A stretch of 64,000 bases of DNA from Citrobacter sp. On2M (GCF_018035235.1 NZ_WPCV01000002.1:496001-560000), one strand, 5' to 3'. Positions 40,017 through 50,450 are shown, counted from the first letter of the stretch. Numbers and translations are program-made. The notes: generated by a model from the letters alone, not told the origin.

Positions 40017-40457
40017 ATGCTGGGTTGGGTAATTACCTGTCATGATGATAAGGCACAGGATATGCTGCATCGTCTGGAAACAAAACACGGTCCTTTGGTC
40101 CAGTGTCAGGCGGTAAGTTTTTGGCGAGGGCTCAGCTCGAACATGCTAAGTCGCATGATGTGCCATGCCCTGCATGCTACAGACTCGGGCGAGGGCGTGA
40201 TATTCCTGACCGATATGGCCGGGGCTGCGCCTTACCGTGTGGCTTCGTTAATGAGCCATAAACACCCCCAGTGTGAAGTGATTTCAGGTATCACTTATCC
40301 GTTACTTGAGCGAATGCTGTCGTCACGGGAATCGATGAGCAGTGCTGCGTTTCGCGACAGCATCGTCGCGCTTGGCGGGCCTGAAGTCTCCAGTCTCTGG
40401 CATCAGCAACAAAAAAATCCCCCCTTCGTGTTGAAGCATGATTTGTATGAGTATTAA
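40017..40457 (+). CDS. yadI: Putative PTS enzyme IIA component YadI (mannose-type EIIA fold)
   Basis: The 146-residue cytoplasmic protein matches E. coli YadI (MLGWVITCHDDKAQD ... SSLWHQQQKNPPFVLKHDLYEY). It has the EIIA-Man fold signature with a candidate phosphoryl-accepting histidine in ITCHDD (residue 9) and GVIFLTDMAGAAPYRVAS in the middle. No IIB/IIC partner is nearby, so its substrate or regulatory target is unknown. Confidence 0.9.
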   Translation: MLGWVITCHDDKAQDMLHRLETKHGPLVQCQAVSFWRGLSSNMLSRMMCHALHATDSGEGVIFLTDMAGAAPYRVASLMSHKHPQCEVISGITYPLLERMLSSRESMSSAAFRDSIVALGGPEVSSLWHQQQKNPPFVLKHDLYEY

Positions 40458-40518
40458 TCATTGGTATTGATGGCGTTTTTGCTACAATAGCCAGGGTTTC
40501 TCGCCTCGGTTATCTCAT

Positions 40519-41748
40519 ATGGTTATGCGCGTTCTGCTTATTTTATTGCTCCTGTTTTCTGGCAGCGTCACTGCGGCTTTGCCTGCTCGCTATATGCAAA
40601 CCACCGAAGCCGCCGCCGTATGGGCGCAGATTGGCAATAAAATGGTGACGGTCGGGAATATTCGCGCCGGGCAGATCCTCGCCGTTGAGCCCATCGCGGC
40701 AGACTATTACGAATTTGCCTTTGGTTTTGGCACCGGGTTTATTGATAAGGGGCACCTGGAGCCTGTTCAGGGGCGGCAGAAAGTCGATGATGGCCTGGGC
40801 GATCTCAATAAACCGCTGAGTAATCAAAGTCTGATAACCTGGAAAGACACATCGGTTTATAACGCTCCGGATGTCGGTAGCGCCCCATTTGGGGTGCTGG
40901 CTGATAATCTGCGTTATCCGATTATCAGCAAGCTTAAAGACCGACTCAACCAGACCTGGTACCAGATCCGCATTGGTGGCCGACTGGCCTATGTTAGCGC
41001 GCTGGATGCGCAGGAAGACAACGGTATTCCGGTGCTAACTTACCATCATATTCTGCGCGATGAAGAGAATACCCGCTTTCGCCATACCTCCACCACAACC
41101 TCCGTACGCGCGTTCAGCAACCAGATGGCCTGGCTCCAGGATCGTGGCTACACCACGTTGACGATGTATCAACTGGAAGGCTACGTGCAGAATAAAATGA
41201 ATCTCCCGGCGCGGGCGGTGGTGCTGACCTTTGATGATGGTCTCAAGTCGGTGAGCCGTTATGCTTACCCCATTTTGAAGCAGTACGGTATGAAGGCCAC
41301 GGCGTTTATCATCTCCTCACGCATCAAGCGCCACCCGCAGAAGTGGGATCCGAAATCGCTGCAGTTTATGAGCCTCTCTGAACTGAACGAGATCCGGGAT
41401 GTGTTCGACTTCCAGTCGCATACCCATTTTTTACATCGGGTTGATGCGAATCACCGACCGATCCTGCTGAGTCGCAGCTATCACAATATTCTGTTCGATT
41501 TCGCCCGTTCGCGCCGGGCGTTGTCCCAGTTTAATCCTTACGTCCTGTATCTTTCGTATCCGTTTGGCGGTTATAACGCCACGGCGGTAAAAGCCGCAGG
41601 CGACGCAGGATTCCATATGGCGGTCACCACGGTGAGAGGGAAGGTTAAGCCGGGAGATAATCCGTTCTTATTGAAAAGACTTTATATTTTAAGAACGGAT
41701 TCGCTGGAGACAATGTCGCGGCTGATAAGCAACCAGCCGCAGGGGTAA
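40519..41748 (+). CDS. yadE: Polysaccharide deacetylase family protein YadE
   Basis: The 409-residue exported protein has a signal peptide (residues 1-20, ending VTAA|LP), an N-terminal beta-rich region of about 150 residues and a NodB-type deacetylase domain. The domain shows [10 protein letters not shown] (catalytic Asp pair, about residue 238), the metal-binding histidines in FQSHTHF, and YPFGGYN. It probably removes acetyl groups from a cell-surface glycan, but the substrate is unproven. It ends only 6 bp from the convergent panD. Confidence 0.9.
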   Translation: MVMRVLLILLLLFSGSVTAALPARYMQTTEAAAVWAQIGNKMVTVGNIRAGQILAVEPIAADYYEFAFGFGTGFIDKGHLEPVQGRQKVDDGLGDLNKPLSNQSLITWKDTSVYNAPDVGSAPFGVLADNLRYPIISKLKDRLNQTWYQIRIGGRLAYVSALDAQEDNGIPVLTYHHILRDEENTRFRHTSTTTSVRAFSNQMAWLQDRGYTTLTMYQLEGYVQNKMNLPARAVVLTFDDGLKSVSRYAYPILKQYGMKATAFIISSRIKRHPQKWDPKSLQFMSLSELNEIRDVFDFQSHTHFLHRVDANHRPILLSRSYHNILFDFARSRRALSQFNPYVLYLSYPFGGYNATAVKAAGDAGFHMAVTTVRGKVKPGDNPFLLKRLYILRTDSLETMSRLISNQPQG

Positions 41749-41754
41749 TGGCTG

Positions 41755-42135
41755 TCAGGCAACCTGTACCGGAATGGCTTTCGCGGTGCGCTTCATTTCG
41801 TTGTCGCCTTCAAAGTAGGCTACTTTTGGACGCCAGGTACGGGCTTCTTCATCAGACATGGTGACGAAGCTGGCAATAATCACAATGTCGCCAACCTCGG
41901 CGCAATGCGCTGCCGCACCGTTCACTGAGATAATTCTGGAGCCGCGTTCAGCCGCAATCGCGTAGGTGGAGAATCGTTTCCCGTTGGTCACGTTCCAGAT
42001 ATCAATCGCTTCGTTTTCCAGAATACCAGAGGCGTCAAGAAAATCCTGGTCAATGGCGCAGGAGCCTTCATAGTGCAGGTCTGCCTGCGTGACTTTTACA
42101 CGGTGGAGCTTGCCTTGCAGCATGGTGCGAATCAT
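41755..42135 (-). CDS. panD: Aspartate 1-decarboxylase
   Basis: PanD makes beta-alanine from aspartate for pantothenate. It is a pyruvoyl enzyme made by self-cleavage between Gly24 and Ser25, visible in [10 protein letters not shown]. Tyr58, also needed, lies in [11 protein letters not shown]. The 126-residue product starts at 42135 ([15 protein letters not shown]), as in E. coli, although the frame opens 14 codons earlier. In E. coli K-12 yadD lies between panC and panD; here the gap is only 94 bp. Confidence 0.97.
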
Positions 42136-42229
42136 AACTTCTATACCCTGTCGTTTATCTTGGCTAAGCAGGCGCAATTGACCTGCTTTGAGAATTTTCA
42201 GGCAGTATTGCCTGATTTTTAACCCCTGT

Positions 42230-43084
42230 CTACTGGGCTAATGTAACGCTTTGATTATCGATCAGACGCGCCTGACCCAGCCAGGCGGCGACCAGAATCA
42301 CTGCGCGTTTGCTGGTTTCAGTCAACTCCAACAGTGTGTCGGCATCACGGATCTGAATGTCGTCGGCGCGGAAGCCTTTTTCATTCAGTTCGTGCTCAGC
42401 AATGGCGACAATCTCTTCCAGATCGCGCTCACCAGCCTGTAATTTTTCACCGATATGGCTCATTACTTTGTATAAACCAGGGGCGATTTTACGCTGCTCT
42501 GCCGTGAGATAGCCGTTACGTGAGCTGAGGGCTAAGCCGTCTTTGGCACGAATAATGGGTACGCCGACGATCTCAATGTCATAACCCATATCCGCTACCA
42601 TTTTGCGGATCAACGCCAGTTGCTGGAAATCTTTCTCGCCAAAGCAGGCGATATCTGGCTGGATCAGGTTAAACAGCTTGCTGACGATAGTGGAAACACC
42701 GCGGAAGTGACCCGGACGGCTGGCGCCTTCCAGCATAGTAGATAGTCCAGGAACATCTACATTGGTATGGCCTTCTGTGCCCTGTGGGTAGATTTCTTTC
42801 TCTGACGGTGCAAAGACGACATCGACTTTACGCTTGTTCAGTTTTTCGCAATCTTCCTGCAGCGTGCGTGGATAGCGCGCCAGGTCTTCCACACGATCAA
42901 ATTGCATTGGGTTAACGAAAATACTGACGATCACGACATCAGCCTGAGCCTTTGCTTCATCAACCAACTTCATATGGCCGTCGTGTAGGTTCCCCATGGT
43001 AGGGACCAGCGCGACGCGTTTGCCTTCCTGACGCAGACGACGAATATGCTGGCGCAGCAATGGCAGAGTTTCAATAATTAACAC
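42230..43084 (-). CDS. panC: Pantothenate synthetase
   Basis: PanC joins pantoate and beta-alanine with ATP to form pantothenate. The 284-residue product shows the nucleotidyl-transferase motifs [14 protein letters not shown] near residue 28, FVNPMQF near 57, and the KMSKS-like [10 protein letters not shown] near 183. It follows panB by 9 bp, so panB-panC form an operon with panD downstream. The product feeds the CoA pathway that ends with coaE, also in this window. Confidence 0.97.
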
Positions 43085-43093
43085 GTTGACTCC

Positions 43094-43888
43094 TTAATGG
43101 AAACTGTGTTCTTCACCCGGATAGACGCCGGATTCAACCTCAGCAATATACTGCCGTACTGCGGCGCGCATGTCGCCCGCTTCAGCGAGGAAATTTTTGG
43201 CAAATTTAGGGATATGGCCGCCGGTAATGCCGAAGGCATCGTGCATGACGAGGATTTGTCCATCAGTGACGTTACCTGCGCCAATACCGATAACCGGAAT
43301 AGACAGCGCATCTGTGACTCGCCTCGCCAGCTCAACCGGTACGCATTCCAGCACCAGCAACTGAGCGCCAGCGGCTTCCAGCGCTAGCGCATCTTCCAGC
43401 AGAACGTCTCCGGCATTGCCGCGGCCCTGAATTTTGTAGCCACCAAAGATATTCACCGACTGCGGCGTTAATCCCAGGTGGCCGCAAACCGGTACGGCAC
43501 GTTCGGTGAGCATTTTCACCGTATCAACCAGCCAGGCACCGCCTTCAATTTTCACCATATTGGCGCCCGCACGCATAACCACCGCGGCGTTTTCAAACGC
43601 CTGTTGCGGCGTGGCATAAGCCATAAATGGCAGGTCTGAAAGCAGCAGGCAGTTGGGCGCACCGCGACGCACGGCGCGGGTGTGGTAGGCAATATCTTCA
43701 ACGGTCACAGGCAGGGTAGAATCATGACCCTGAACGGTCATTCCCAGGGAGTCGCCGACCAGCATCACGTTAATGCCTTCGTCAGCAAACAGTTTGGCAA
43801 AACTGTAGTCATAGGCGGTGATGGTGGCGAAGCGTTTCTTTTCCTGTTTGCATTTCTGCAGCAAGGCGATGGTGGTTGGTTTCATCAT
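43094..43888 (-). CDS. panB: 3-methyl-2-oxobutanoate hydroxymethyltransferase
   Basis: PanB adds a hydroxymethyl group from methylenetetrahydrofolate to alpha-ketoisovalerate, giving ketopantoate. The 264-residue product has the E. coli length and family motifs [19 protein letters not shown] (metal and substrate binding, near residues 43-61), [11 protein letters not shown] and [15 protein letters not shown]. It is the first gene of panB-panC-panD. Confidence 0.97.
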   Translation of the reverse strand: MMKPTTIALLQKCKQEKKRFATITAYDYSFAKLFADEGINVMLVGDSLGMTVQGHDSTLPVTVEDIAYHTRAVRRGAPNCLLLSDLPFMAYATPQQAFENAAVVMRAGANMVKIEGGAWLVDTVKMLTERAVPVCGHLGLTPQSVNIFGGYKIQGRGNAGDVLLEDALALEAAGAQLLVLECVPVELARRVTDALSIPVIGIGAGNVTDGQILVMHDAFGITGGHIPKFAKNFLAEAGDMRAAVRQYIAEVESGVYPGEEHSFH

Positions 43889-44002
43889 AACCCCTGTTGG
43901 TCATCAATAATCTGAATATAATGGCCGCATTGTAGGGGAAGCGACGATGGAAAGTTAGCCCTTTATGGGGATCTCCCGGCCATAGCCAGCCGGGAGTGAG
44001 CG

Positions 44003-45268
44003 TTACGGGTAGTCCATCGTGAAGATACCGGTGGCTTTGAAATTACCCGCGGAAATGGGCTGATTACTGTCTTGCTTCAGCGTTGCCAGGAAATTGAGGG
44101 TTTGAGATTGCGCTACGCCCGGCTCATTACCCACAACCGTGCCATCATAGATGTTGTTTTCACCGGTGGTATCGTGCCGATCGCGATACACCGAGTTCTC
44201 GTCATTTGGCACCAGAATGGTCTGCGGGCTGTAGTTATTTGCCGCGCCGCTGATTTGCACTCCCACGCCGTCGGCCCGATCGTTGGCTAACGCATTGGCG
44301 AGCAGGCTACGGTCTCTAGCCACAGCGCTTGAGGCGAGCGTGACGTTAATATTGTTGAGCCCTCTGCAGCCTGCGAGCTGAATAGCGAAAGGCACTGGCG
44401 TTGCGCCTGTGAGAATATCGCGCGGGTTATAGCGCCCCATGTCAACAACGTTGTTTTTGACGCTGGCGCCACTGGCGACCGGTATTGCCGAGCAGGTGGG
44501 TTCGCTGATTTTGATTTTGCTGATATCGTAAGTGACAAGGATGGATTTTGAGGCTATGCCAGCGCCGGGGTTGTCATTCCAGATACGAAAGTGATAGCTG
44601 TTCGTCTTCAGCAGTTCTATAGAGCTTGCGCCAGGGATATAGGTCTGGTCGGTGTAAAAGGTGAGCGTGCTGTAAAAACCGACGCCGCCTCGGGTGGAGT
44701 ATTCCACTGTCTTTCCGGTACTGGTTCTGTCGCACCAGGTTGAACTCGTGGGAACAGGGATCAGCGCCTGACTCTGATAGCCACTGCGAATATTCAGGTT
44801 ATCGACGCTAAACGTAAATTCCCCTGCGGCGCTCATATCATGTATATTGACCGAGAAATAGAGCCCCTGGATATTGGTTTTAAAGATTTCCACCCCGTTA
44901 TAGCTGCCAGCGCTTACAAAAGCCGAGTCTATCGAAAATCCGTTTCCCGAGCCCTTGTTTGACTGGGTGCAGTACGCACTTTCTGAGCTTTTTCCTGAAC
45001 CGTGGTTGTTATCCCATTTCAACACCACGTTGGCCGGGGCCAGGGTGGCGTTACGGCTAAATACCACCGTGGGGGCGGCATCATAGGTGGTATTAATCGT
45101 ACCATCTTTTGAGGGGCCGCTGCCGACCTGGTAACTGACGCTTTGCTTCTCGCCCAACACATAGGTTTTTTTTGCGAGGCTATCGGTGCTGACGCCAGAC
45201 AGCAGGCTGGCGAGCAGGAGGGCGGTAACGCCTTTCCCGCCGAGTGGGCCGAATAATGTCCTTATCAT
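44003..45268 (-). CDS. yadC: Fimbrial tip adhesin, YadC-like
   Basis: This last gene of the second fimbrial operon encodes a 421-residue two-domain protein. A signal peptide (to about residue 30) is followed by a roughly 230-residue receptor-binding-type domain with cysteines in AYCTQ and TWCDRT. A pilin domain with a disulfide pair (EPTCSAIP and LAGCRGLN) follows, and the donor strand ends FKATGIFTMDYP. Position and size match YadC, the tip adhesin of the E. coli yad operon, but I aligned it by order, not by search. I chose ATG at 45268 because AAGGA precedes it; the in-frame ATG at 45286 has none. Confidence 0.75.
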   Translation of the reverse strand: MIRTLFGPLGGKGVTALLLASLLSGVSTDSLAKKTYVLGEKQSVSYQVGSGPSKDGTINTTYDAAPTVVFSRNATLAPANVVLKWDNNHGSGKSSESAYCTQSNKGSGNGFSIDSAFVSAGSYNGVEIFKTNIQGLYFSVNIHDMSAAGEFTFSVDNLNIRSGYQSQALIPVPTSSTWCDRTSTGKTVEYSTRGGVGFYSTLTFYTDQTYIPGASSIELLKTNSYHFRIWNDNPGAGIASKSILVTYDISKIKISEPTCSAIPVASGASVKNNVVDMGRYNPRDILTGATPVPFAIQLAGCRGLNNINVTLASSAVARDRSLLANALANDRADGVGVQISGAANNYSPQTILVPNDENSVYRDRHDTTGENNIYDGTVVGNEPGVAQSQTLNFLATLKQDSNQPISAGNFKATGIFTMDYP

Positions 45269-45278
45269 GTTCAATTCC

Positions 45279-45854
45279 TTATTCATAATAAACGGAAATC
45301 AGCACGCTGCTTTTGACCGGGCCGCCGGTAATCGACTGCGCAGAGACCACTTTCTGCATCCTGGCATAGAAAGTGTACAGACTGTCCTGATAGGTGGCGG
45401 CGGTCACGTCATACTGGCTGCGTGGCGTGCCGTCGGGGTTCATCACGTTGACGATATGACTGGGGTCCTGAGTGGAGAAGATCACCACGCCTACGTTTTG
45501 TGCGCCCGGCGTGGCGTCGTTGGGGAAAATTTGCGTTGACCCGGTGGCGAAACGCCCGGAAAGCGGCGAAAAGTTGAGGGTGATTTTCGACGGCTCTTTC
45601 CCGCTGACCGGCATACAGTTTTTCACACGGACATAGAACGTAGCGCCCCCCTGGTAGGGGTCTTCCGGTGTAATGCCGCGCGCGAAATAGTCGATATCTT
45701 TGGTGCCTAATGCCACCAGCCCATTGTTATCCAGGGAGATTTCGCAGCTGGTGTTCAGAATATTGGCTCTGATTTCCACCTCGTTATCGGCGTGGGCGAG
45801 AGAGGTGAATAACAACAGGCCAATCGCCAGCGTGCGGCCCAATAGTGTGCTCAT
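45279..45854 (-). CDS. yadK: Minor fimbrial subunit (YadK position)
   Basis: The 191-residue pilin-like protein has a signal peptide (SLAHA|DN), the pilin disulfide pair in NTSCEISL and VKNCMPVS, and the usual terminal strand KSSVLISVYYE. It lies between the tip adhesin and the next minor subunit, with 10 and 6 bp gaps, so it is probably part of the tip fibrillum or an adaptor. The symbol is assigned by operon position only. Confidence 0.7.
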   Translation of the reverse strand: MSTLLGRTLAIGLLLFTSLAHADNEVEIRANILNTSCEISLDNNGLVALGTKDIDYFARGITPEDPYQGGATFYVRVKNCMPVSGKEPSKITLNFSPLSGRFATGSTQIFPNDATPGAQNVGVVIFSTQDPSHIVNVMNPDGTPRSQYDVTAATYQDSLYTFYARMQKVVSAQSITGGPVKSSVLISVYYE

Positions 45855-45860
45855 GGCGTT

Positions 45861-46451
45861 TTACTCATAGGTGACGGTGAACAGGCCCTGGGTGGAGAAT
45901 CCCCCGGTGTGTATATCGGCGATAGTGTTGCCATTGGCTATTACGATGCGGGCGCTGAGCGGCCACTTGACGATATTGTCGTCGTGCGCATCAGTGACAT
46001 TAACTGCTTGTTTAACCGGGTTGTTGCACTGCAGTTGTACGCTGCCGCTGCTGCCCGGTGAGGCGGTGGTCCACACTTCCGCCGAGACGCCAGCGGCATC
46101 GTCGCTACCGTTGAGCGCGTTACGAAATCCGTTGCCGCTGCCGGAAAGACCATCGCAACCGGTTCTGGGTGTCAGGGTGACTGAGGCCTGATTCTTCACC
46201 AGCCCGGAGCAGTTTTTGAAGGCCAAATAAAAGGTGCGGAAATTGGTTTTATTCACCACCTGCGGAAGATAAATATCGCCGATATTGACCACCGAGTTCA
46301 CCGTACCGCTGCTGTCGGTGATCGTTGTTTCGCAGGTTGGCTGGAGGAAGGTGGTGGACACCGTCATCTCCAGCGCGTTGATGCCCGCAAACCCAGGAAA
46401 GGCGATCAGCAGGGCCGGGAGCGCACCGCAGAGTGAGAAGAGAGATCGCAT
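45861..46451 (-). CDS. yadL: Minor fimbrial subunit (YadL position)
   Basis: The 196-residue product starts MRSLFSLCGALPALLIAFPGFA|GI, a good signal peptide, with GAGG 8 bases before the ATG. The frame runs much further upstream through the neighbouring gene without a ribosome site, so I trimmed it. It has pilin cysteines (QPTCETTI and FKNCSGL), an extra pair (RTGCDG and QLQCNN), and ends GGFSTQGLFTVTYE. It overlaps the stop of the gene before it. The symbol is assigned by position. Confidence 0.7.
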   Translation of the reverse strand: MRSLFSLCGALPALLIAFPGFAGINALEMTVSTTFLQPTCETTITDSSGTVNSVVNIGDIYLPQVVNKTNFRTFYLAFKNCSGLVKNQASVTLTPRTGCDGLSGSGNGFRNALNGSDDAAGVSAEVWTTASPGSSGSVQLQCNNPVKQAVNVTDAHDDNIVKWPLSARIVIANGNTIADIHTGGFSTQGLFTVTYE

Positions 46452-46467
46452 CAACGTAGCCTCATTG

Positions 46468-47043
46468 CTATTCATAGGTAAACGTAAACGTCGCCTTGGC
46501 CTGAAAATCCCCGCTGGTGGGGGCGATTGATGTACTGCTACGACGGAAAAAGGCGCTGATATCAAAGCCGTTCTCTATCTGGTCGGCGCGCCATAACACT
46601 TCTTGTGAACCATCCAGGCGGAAAAGTGCGCCGTCATCGCTGCCTTTGGGCTTAAAGCCAAGCGCAATGTTTTCTGCGCCGCCGCTCAGGCTGTTTTGCA
46701 GCTTGTAGTCGCTGTTGGACATTCGGTCGGCTGACCATATGGTCATTTTCAGCGTGGTAATATTGTTATTGCACTCTTGCGGCAGAAGTTTGAAGCTGCC
46801 TTCGGCCTGTGCTGTGGTATTAACCACTGCCGTCAGCGCCATGGCGGGTATCTTAAGCGAATATTGCGGGTCATTGCCGCTGACCGTGGTGTTCGTCACG
46901 CTGCTGACTTTCATGCTGCAGGTGGTTTCCGCTATCACGGCGGTAAAGTCGACGCTCAACCCCTGTTGGCCTGCAAAACAGGCCGGGGAAAACAGCAGGC
47001 CGGTGAGGCTCAACGCGGAGATTACGCGGCGTATTTTCATCAT
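46468..47043 (-). CDS. yadM: Minor fimbrial subunit (YadM position)
   Basis: The 191-residue pilin-like protein has a signal peptide (ACFA|GQ), the disulfide pair in ETTCSMKV and PQECNNNI, and the terminal strand GDFQAKATFTFTYE. Two adjacent ATGs are possible (47043 and 47040); the second has the better distance to GAGG. It comes directly after the usher gene with a 13-bp gap. The symbol is given by operon position. Confidence 0.7.
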   Translation of the reverse strand: MMKIRRVISALSLTGLLFSPACFAGQQGLSVDFTAVIAETTCSMKVSSVTNTTVSGNDPQYSLKIPAMALTAVVNTTAQAEGSFKLLPQECNNNITTLKMTIWSADRMSNSDYKLQNSLSGGAENIALGFKPKGSDDGALFRLDGSQEVLWRADQIENGFDISAFFRRSSTSIAPTSGDFQAKATFTFTYE

Positions 47044-47056
47044 CTTTCCTCGTAAT

Positions 47057-49657
47057 CTACTGCATTATGCAGGGAACGGCATTGAACACGAGCGTTTTGC
47101 CGCTATTCTGCTCATCTTGCTGCGTCACCCGGTAGTGCAGGCGGCAGCTTTGGGATTGGTTTTTGAGCGTCCAGCGCACCACCAGATCGCCGCTGTCGCC
47201 AATGCCGCGTACAAAGGCCTGGCTGCCCTGGCCTACGGTGCCTAATAGTGTCTTTTTCTCGTCGTAAACTTCGGCGGTGAACGGAACCGGTTTATGGTCG
47301 CTGCGTACGAGGTTAATAATGGCTGCGCGGCCCTGGTCGGTCTCAAATCGACTCAGTACCACCGCGCCACGGCGTGGAATTACCGTCGAGCTGGTGCTTT
47401 TCAGTTCGACGTCGTTTTCCAGTTGGTCAATATCCAGCGAGACCATATTTTCCCGGTACGGGGTCAGCGAACTGCCCACGCCGTAGCCAAAGCGGTCAAC
47501 CGTACTGTTGCCATAGTCAATTCGCGCCCCTTTGGCGCCAGGCGCTTCTATCAGCACCAGCGTATCGCTATCACCAAAACTCTGGTTGCTGAAGGTCAGG
47601 CCACCGCGGTGCAAAATAAAGCCGCCGTCGGTGTTAAGGGAATATTGACGCGAGCTATCGTTGCTGGCAGAGGCGGACGCGGCCAGGCTGCCATACCCAG
47701 AGTCATAGCTGACGTAAGAGCTGACGGTGGAGAGGTTTTTATCCTCTTTGCGCATGTCATAGGCGGTGCTGACACTGTAGTTCCAGCGGTTGTCGGCACT
47801 GTAGCCGCTGGCGCTGGTGTTGAACTGGTTGCTGCCGTTAAAATCGCTGTTTACGCTGCTGTTTAAAGTGTGGAAACCACCGCCGCTGGTTTCTCTACCC
47901 AGTAATTTATCCAGTGGAATGGTCAGACTGAGATACACCGAGTCGTCGCGGTTATTGTCTTCATCGTAGGTGCGCTGCAGGCTCACGCTATAGCTGGCCC
48001 AGCCCCAGTTGTTGCTGTAGCCTGCCGAGAAGCTACTGCGTGAATCATTGGTGACCCAATAATCAGACCAGCTGCCGGTAAGGTATATGGAGCCGTAGCT
48101 CTCGTCGCCGCTTTGCAGGGTTTGGTTAAGACTGATGGTGAACTGGTTTTTCATCCGCGCGTAGTTATTCATGTTGCGGACTCTGTCGCCACTACTGTGG
48201 TTCGCATCATCGATCAACGTCAGCGCATCTTTCAGCCCCAGGTACTCTTTCGTGGAGTAGCGGTAGGCCGCGATATTCAGTGAGGTATCGGTCGGTGTGA
48301 AAAATTTGTTCCACGATACGCGATAGCTCTGGCCGGAGTAGGTTTGATCCTCCGGAATCCTGGCTTGCGATTGCGTCACGTCAAAGGAGATGGCGCCCGC
48401 CGAGGTATTCATCCCCAGGCCGAGCAGCCCGGCGAGATAGCCGTTATCTGTGGTCTGAATGCCGCTATAGCCGGTAAACGTACTGTTGAAGCCGTAATAA
48501 AAGGTGCCCTGCGCCAGGCCGGGTTTATCTCGCAGGCTGTCGTCATTGACTTCGCCTATGCTGACGTCCCAACGGCCGACGCCAGGGTGCATCATTTGCA
48601 CCAGCGATGAGAACGGTTGGGTGAAGGTATGTTTCGTGCCATCGGCCTCGGTGATGGTGACTTCTAAATCCGCGCCATAGCCGGACGGTGAAAGATCGTC
48701 AATAACAAATGGCCCAGGCGGGACGGTGGTTTCGTAAATTTTATAGCCGTTCTGGGTGATGGAGACGCGGGCGTTGCTTTTGGCGACGCCGCGTATGGTC
48801 GGCGCGAAGCTGGCAAGCTGTGGCGGCAGCATTTGCGACTCGCTGTATAGGCGCGCGCCGCGAATATTCACCGTGTCGAAGGTTTCACCGCTGGTACCAG
48901 ACTCGCCGAGAATGAGCTGCGAACGCAGAAAAGCAATGTCCCTCTGGACGTACCGGTTTTGGTAGTCAATGCGGCTGTCGCCGTTTTTCTGCCAGGTGTA
49001 GTTGCCCTGAGCGCGAAAATGCCATGCGCCAAGGTTGACCCCGCCATTAAAGCCAGCGTATACGCTGTCATCGGTACCTTCATTGTTTTGGTTTTTCCAG
49101 GCATTGAGGTTATACGACAGCATGGCGGCTGGGATACCATCGTCCCATAACGAAGGGTCAACGCTGTTGGCAAAACCTTTCTGCTCCCACATTTGCGGCA
49201 CGCCGATATCCAGACGCTGGTCGCCGCCATCAAAGTGAACGCTTGACTGGTCAATGGCACGCGACAGCTTAAGGCAGCTGTTCACGCGATCGTCGCGCTT
49301 GAGCCATATGGCATCTTCCGGCATATCGTCGGGCAGGCGGACGTGCAACTGGCTGAGTATTTTGGGCGTAATACAGGCTTCGGTTTTGCCGTTATTGGTG
49401 TCAATAAATTCAAGTTTTAGCGTGGATACCAGCGTGTTATTGACATAGCCGCTGACGTCATAGATCCCGGCGGCAATGGCGTTGCCGCTGGCGTAGCGGC
49501 TAAGGTCGACGCTGTTAGAACCTGGCCCCATGAGAAATGAACTGTCAAATTCGACGTTTTCATTTTCGGCCCATGCGAGAGGGCAAGCCGAACAAACGGC
49601 GAACATAATCACGCGGGCTAACAGCGAAACAGCGAACTTGTTTGACGACATATTCAT
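47057..49657 (-). CDS. htrE: Outer-membrane fimbrial usher HtrE
   Basis: The 866-residue usher has a signal peptide ending PLAWA|EN, an N-terminal periplasmic domain (VEFDSSFLMGPGSNSVDLSRYASGN), the barrel with plug domain (NGYKIYETTVPPGPFVIDDLSPSGYGADLEV near 285-315) and C-terminal domains with a Cys pair (SCRLHYRV ... AVPCIMQ). It matches the HtrE usher of the E. coli yad operon in position and length. I chose ATG at 49657 (GGA 7 bases before); the frame begins one codon earlier with TTG. Confidence 0.9.
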   Translation of the reverse strand: MNMSSNKFAVSLLARVIMFAVCSACPLAWAENENVEFDSSFLMGPGSNSVDLSRYASGNAIAAGIYDVSGYVNNTLVSTLKLEFIDTNNGKTEACITPKILSQLHVRLPDDMPEDAIWLKRDDRVNSCLKLSRAIDQSSVHFDGGDQRLDIGVPQMWEQKGFANSVDPSLWDDGIPAAMLSYNLNAWKNQNNEGTDDSVYAGFNGGVNLGAWHFRAQGNYTWQKNGDSRIDYQNRYVQRDIAFLRSQLILGESGTSGETFDTVNIRGARLYSESQMLPPQLASFAPTIRGVAKSNARVSITQNGYKIYETTVPPGPFVIDDLSPSGYGADLEVTITEADGTKHTFTQPFSSLVQMMHPGVGRWDVSIGEVNDDSLRDKPGLAQGTFYYGFNSTFTGYSGIQTTDNGYLAGLLGLGMNTSAGAISFDVTQSQARIPEDQTYSGQSYRVSWNKFFTPTDTSLNIAAYRYSTKEYLGLKDALTLIDDANHSSGDRVRNMNNYARMKNQFTISLNQTLQSGDESYGSIYLTGSWSDYWVTNDSRSSFSAGYSNNWGWASYSVSLQRTYDEDNNRDDSVYLSLTIPLDKLLGRETSGGGFHTLNSSVNSDFNGSNQFNTSASGYSADNRWNYSVSTAYDMRKEDKNLSTVSSYVSYDSGYGSLAASASASNDSSRQYSLNTDGGFILHRGGLTFSNQSFGDSDTLVLIEAPGAKGARIDYGNSTVDRFGYGVGSSLTPYRENMVSLDIDQLENDVELKSTSSTVIPRRGAVVLSRFETDQGRAAIINLVRSDHKPVPFTAEVYDEKKTLLGTVGQGSQAFVRGIGDSGDLVVRWTLKNQSQSCRLHYRVTQQDEQNSGKTLVFNAVPCIMQ

Positions 49658-49678
49658 CAAGGTGTCCAGAAGCTAAAT

Positions 49679-50422
49679 TTAAAGATCGGCTTTACCGTTG
49701 ATGGCACCGCCAAAATCATTAATGGCCATATAATTGACACTGGCTTTACCCGGCATGCCGGTTAAGCCAGGGATGGCAAAATCCGCTTCCGCTTTCGGTG
49801 CGACCATGGATGATGAAGCGACGTATTTTCGGCCATTTACGTTGGTTTCTACTTTATTAAACGAAACAAAATAGCCAGTGGGATTGGTGACGTGCAGCAC
49901 GGGTTTGCCCGCTTTTTGCTGCAGGCGCCACTGTAATTTATGCGGCGCTTCCGAGGCGTTGCCGTCCAGCCCGGCTGGGCGGTAGAACATTTTAATTCGC
50001 GTGCGGAATGCCAGCTGCAGAAGATTTTTTTCGTTAACGTCTTCGTCTTTCATTTTGGGCGGCACTTCAAGGACGTTAAACCAATAGATACTTTCCCGAT
50101 CTTTCGGTAATGCGCGTCCGCCGGTAAAGGTGATTTTCACTGTCTGCCCGCGGCCCGCTTCAATGCGCGACACCGGCGGCGTGGCGTTGAAAGGAAGATT
50201 AATCGTGCTTGGGTCGGCGTTTTGATTGCCGTCATCCAGCCAGCTTTGCGTTAATGCCGGGCGCGAACCTTTATTTTCCAGCCGAATAGTGGTGTCTTTT
50301 TGGGCTTCGTTGTAAACGATTCGGGTGCCTGACAGAATAATATCGGCCCTCGCCGGGTTAATAGCCGAGGTGGTGGCGAGTAGAGATAATGTAATAAGAG
50401 TAGAACGACGCATCCTGGTCAT
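49679..50422 (-). CDS. yadV: Periplasmic fimbrial chaperone YadV (EcpD)
   Basis: The 247-residue protein is a canonical FGS/FGL-type chaperone. It has a signal peptide (NPARA|DI), the first-strand motif SGTRIVYNEAQKDTTIRLENKG containing the pilin-anchoring Arg, the proline-rich WFNVLEVPPK motif, and RIKMFYRPAGL with the second anchoring basic residue. GGAGG lies 8 bases before the ATG. It precedes htrE by 21 bp and follows a hairpin after the pilin gene. Confidence 0.92.
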   Translation of the reverse strand: MTRMRRSTLITLSLLATTSAINPARADIILSGTRIVYNEAQKDTTIRLENKGSRPALTQSWLDDGNQNADPSTINLPFNATPPVSRIEAGRGQTVKITFTGGRALPKDRESIYWFNVLEVPPKMKDEDVNEKNLLQLAFRTRIKMFYRPAGLDGNASEAPHKLQWRLQQKAGKPVLHVTNPTGYFVSFNKVETNVNGRKYVASSSMVAPKAEADFAIPGLTGMPGKASVNYMAINDFGGAINGKADL

Positions 50423-50450
50423 TATTATTCCTCCATGTTTTTGATTAAAA

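Noticed and set aside
42198-42220. Hairpin TCAGGCA-GTAT-TGCCTGA followed by ATTTTT between panC and panD
   Set aside because: The T-run is on the plus strand, opposite to panB-panC-panD transcription, and nothing on the plus strand obviously needs it. It may be a relic or chance, so it is not listed as a terminator.
43973-43997. Hairpin with CTCCCGGC/GCCGGGAG arms after the fimbrial tip gene
   Set aside because: The stem is good, but no T-run follows on the minus strand, and the distance to the panB promoter is small. It is noted here without a terminator call.
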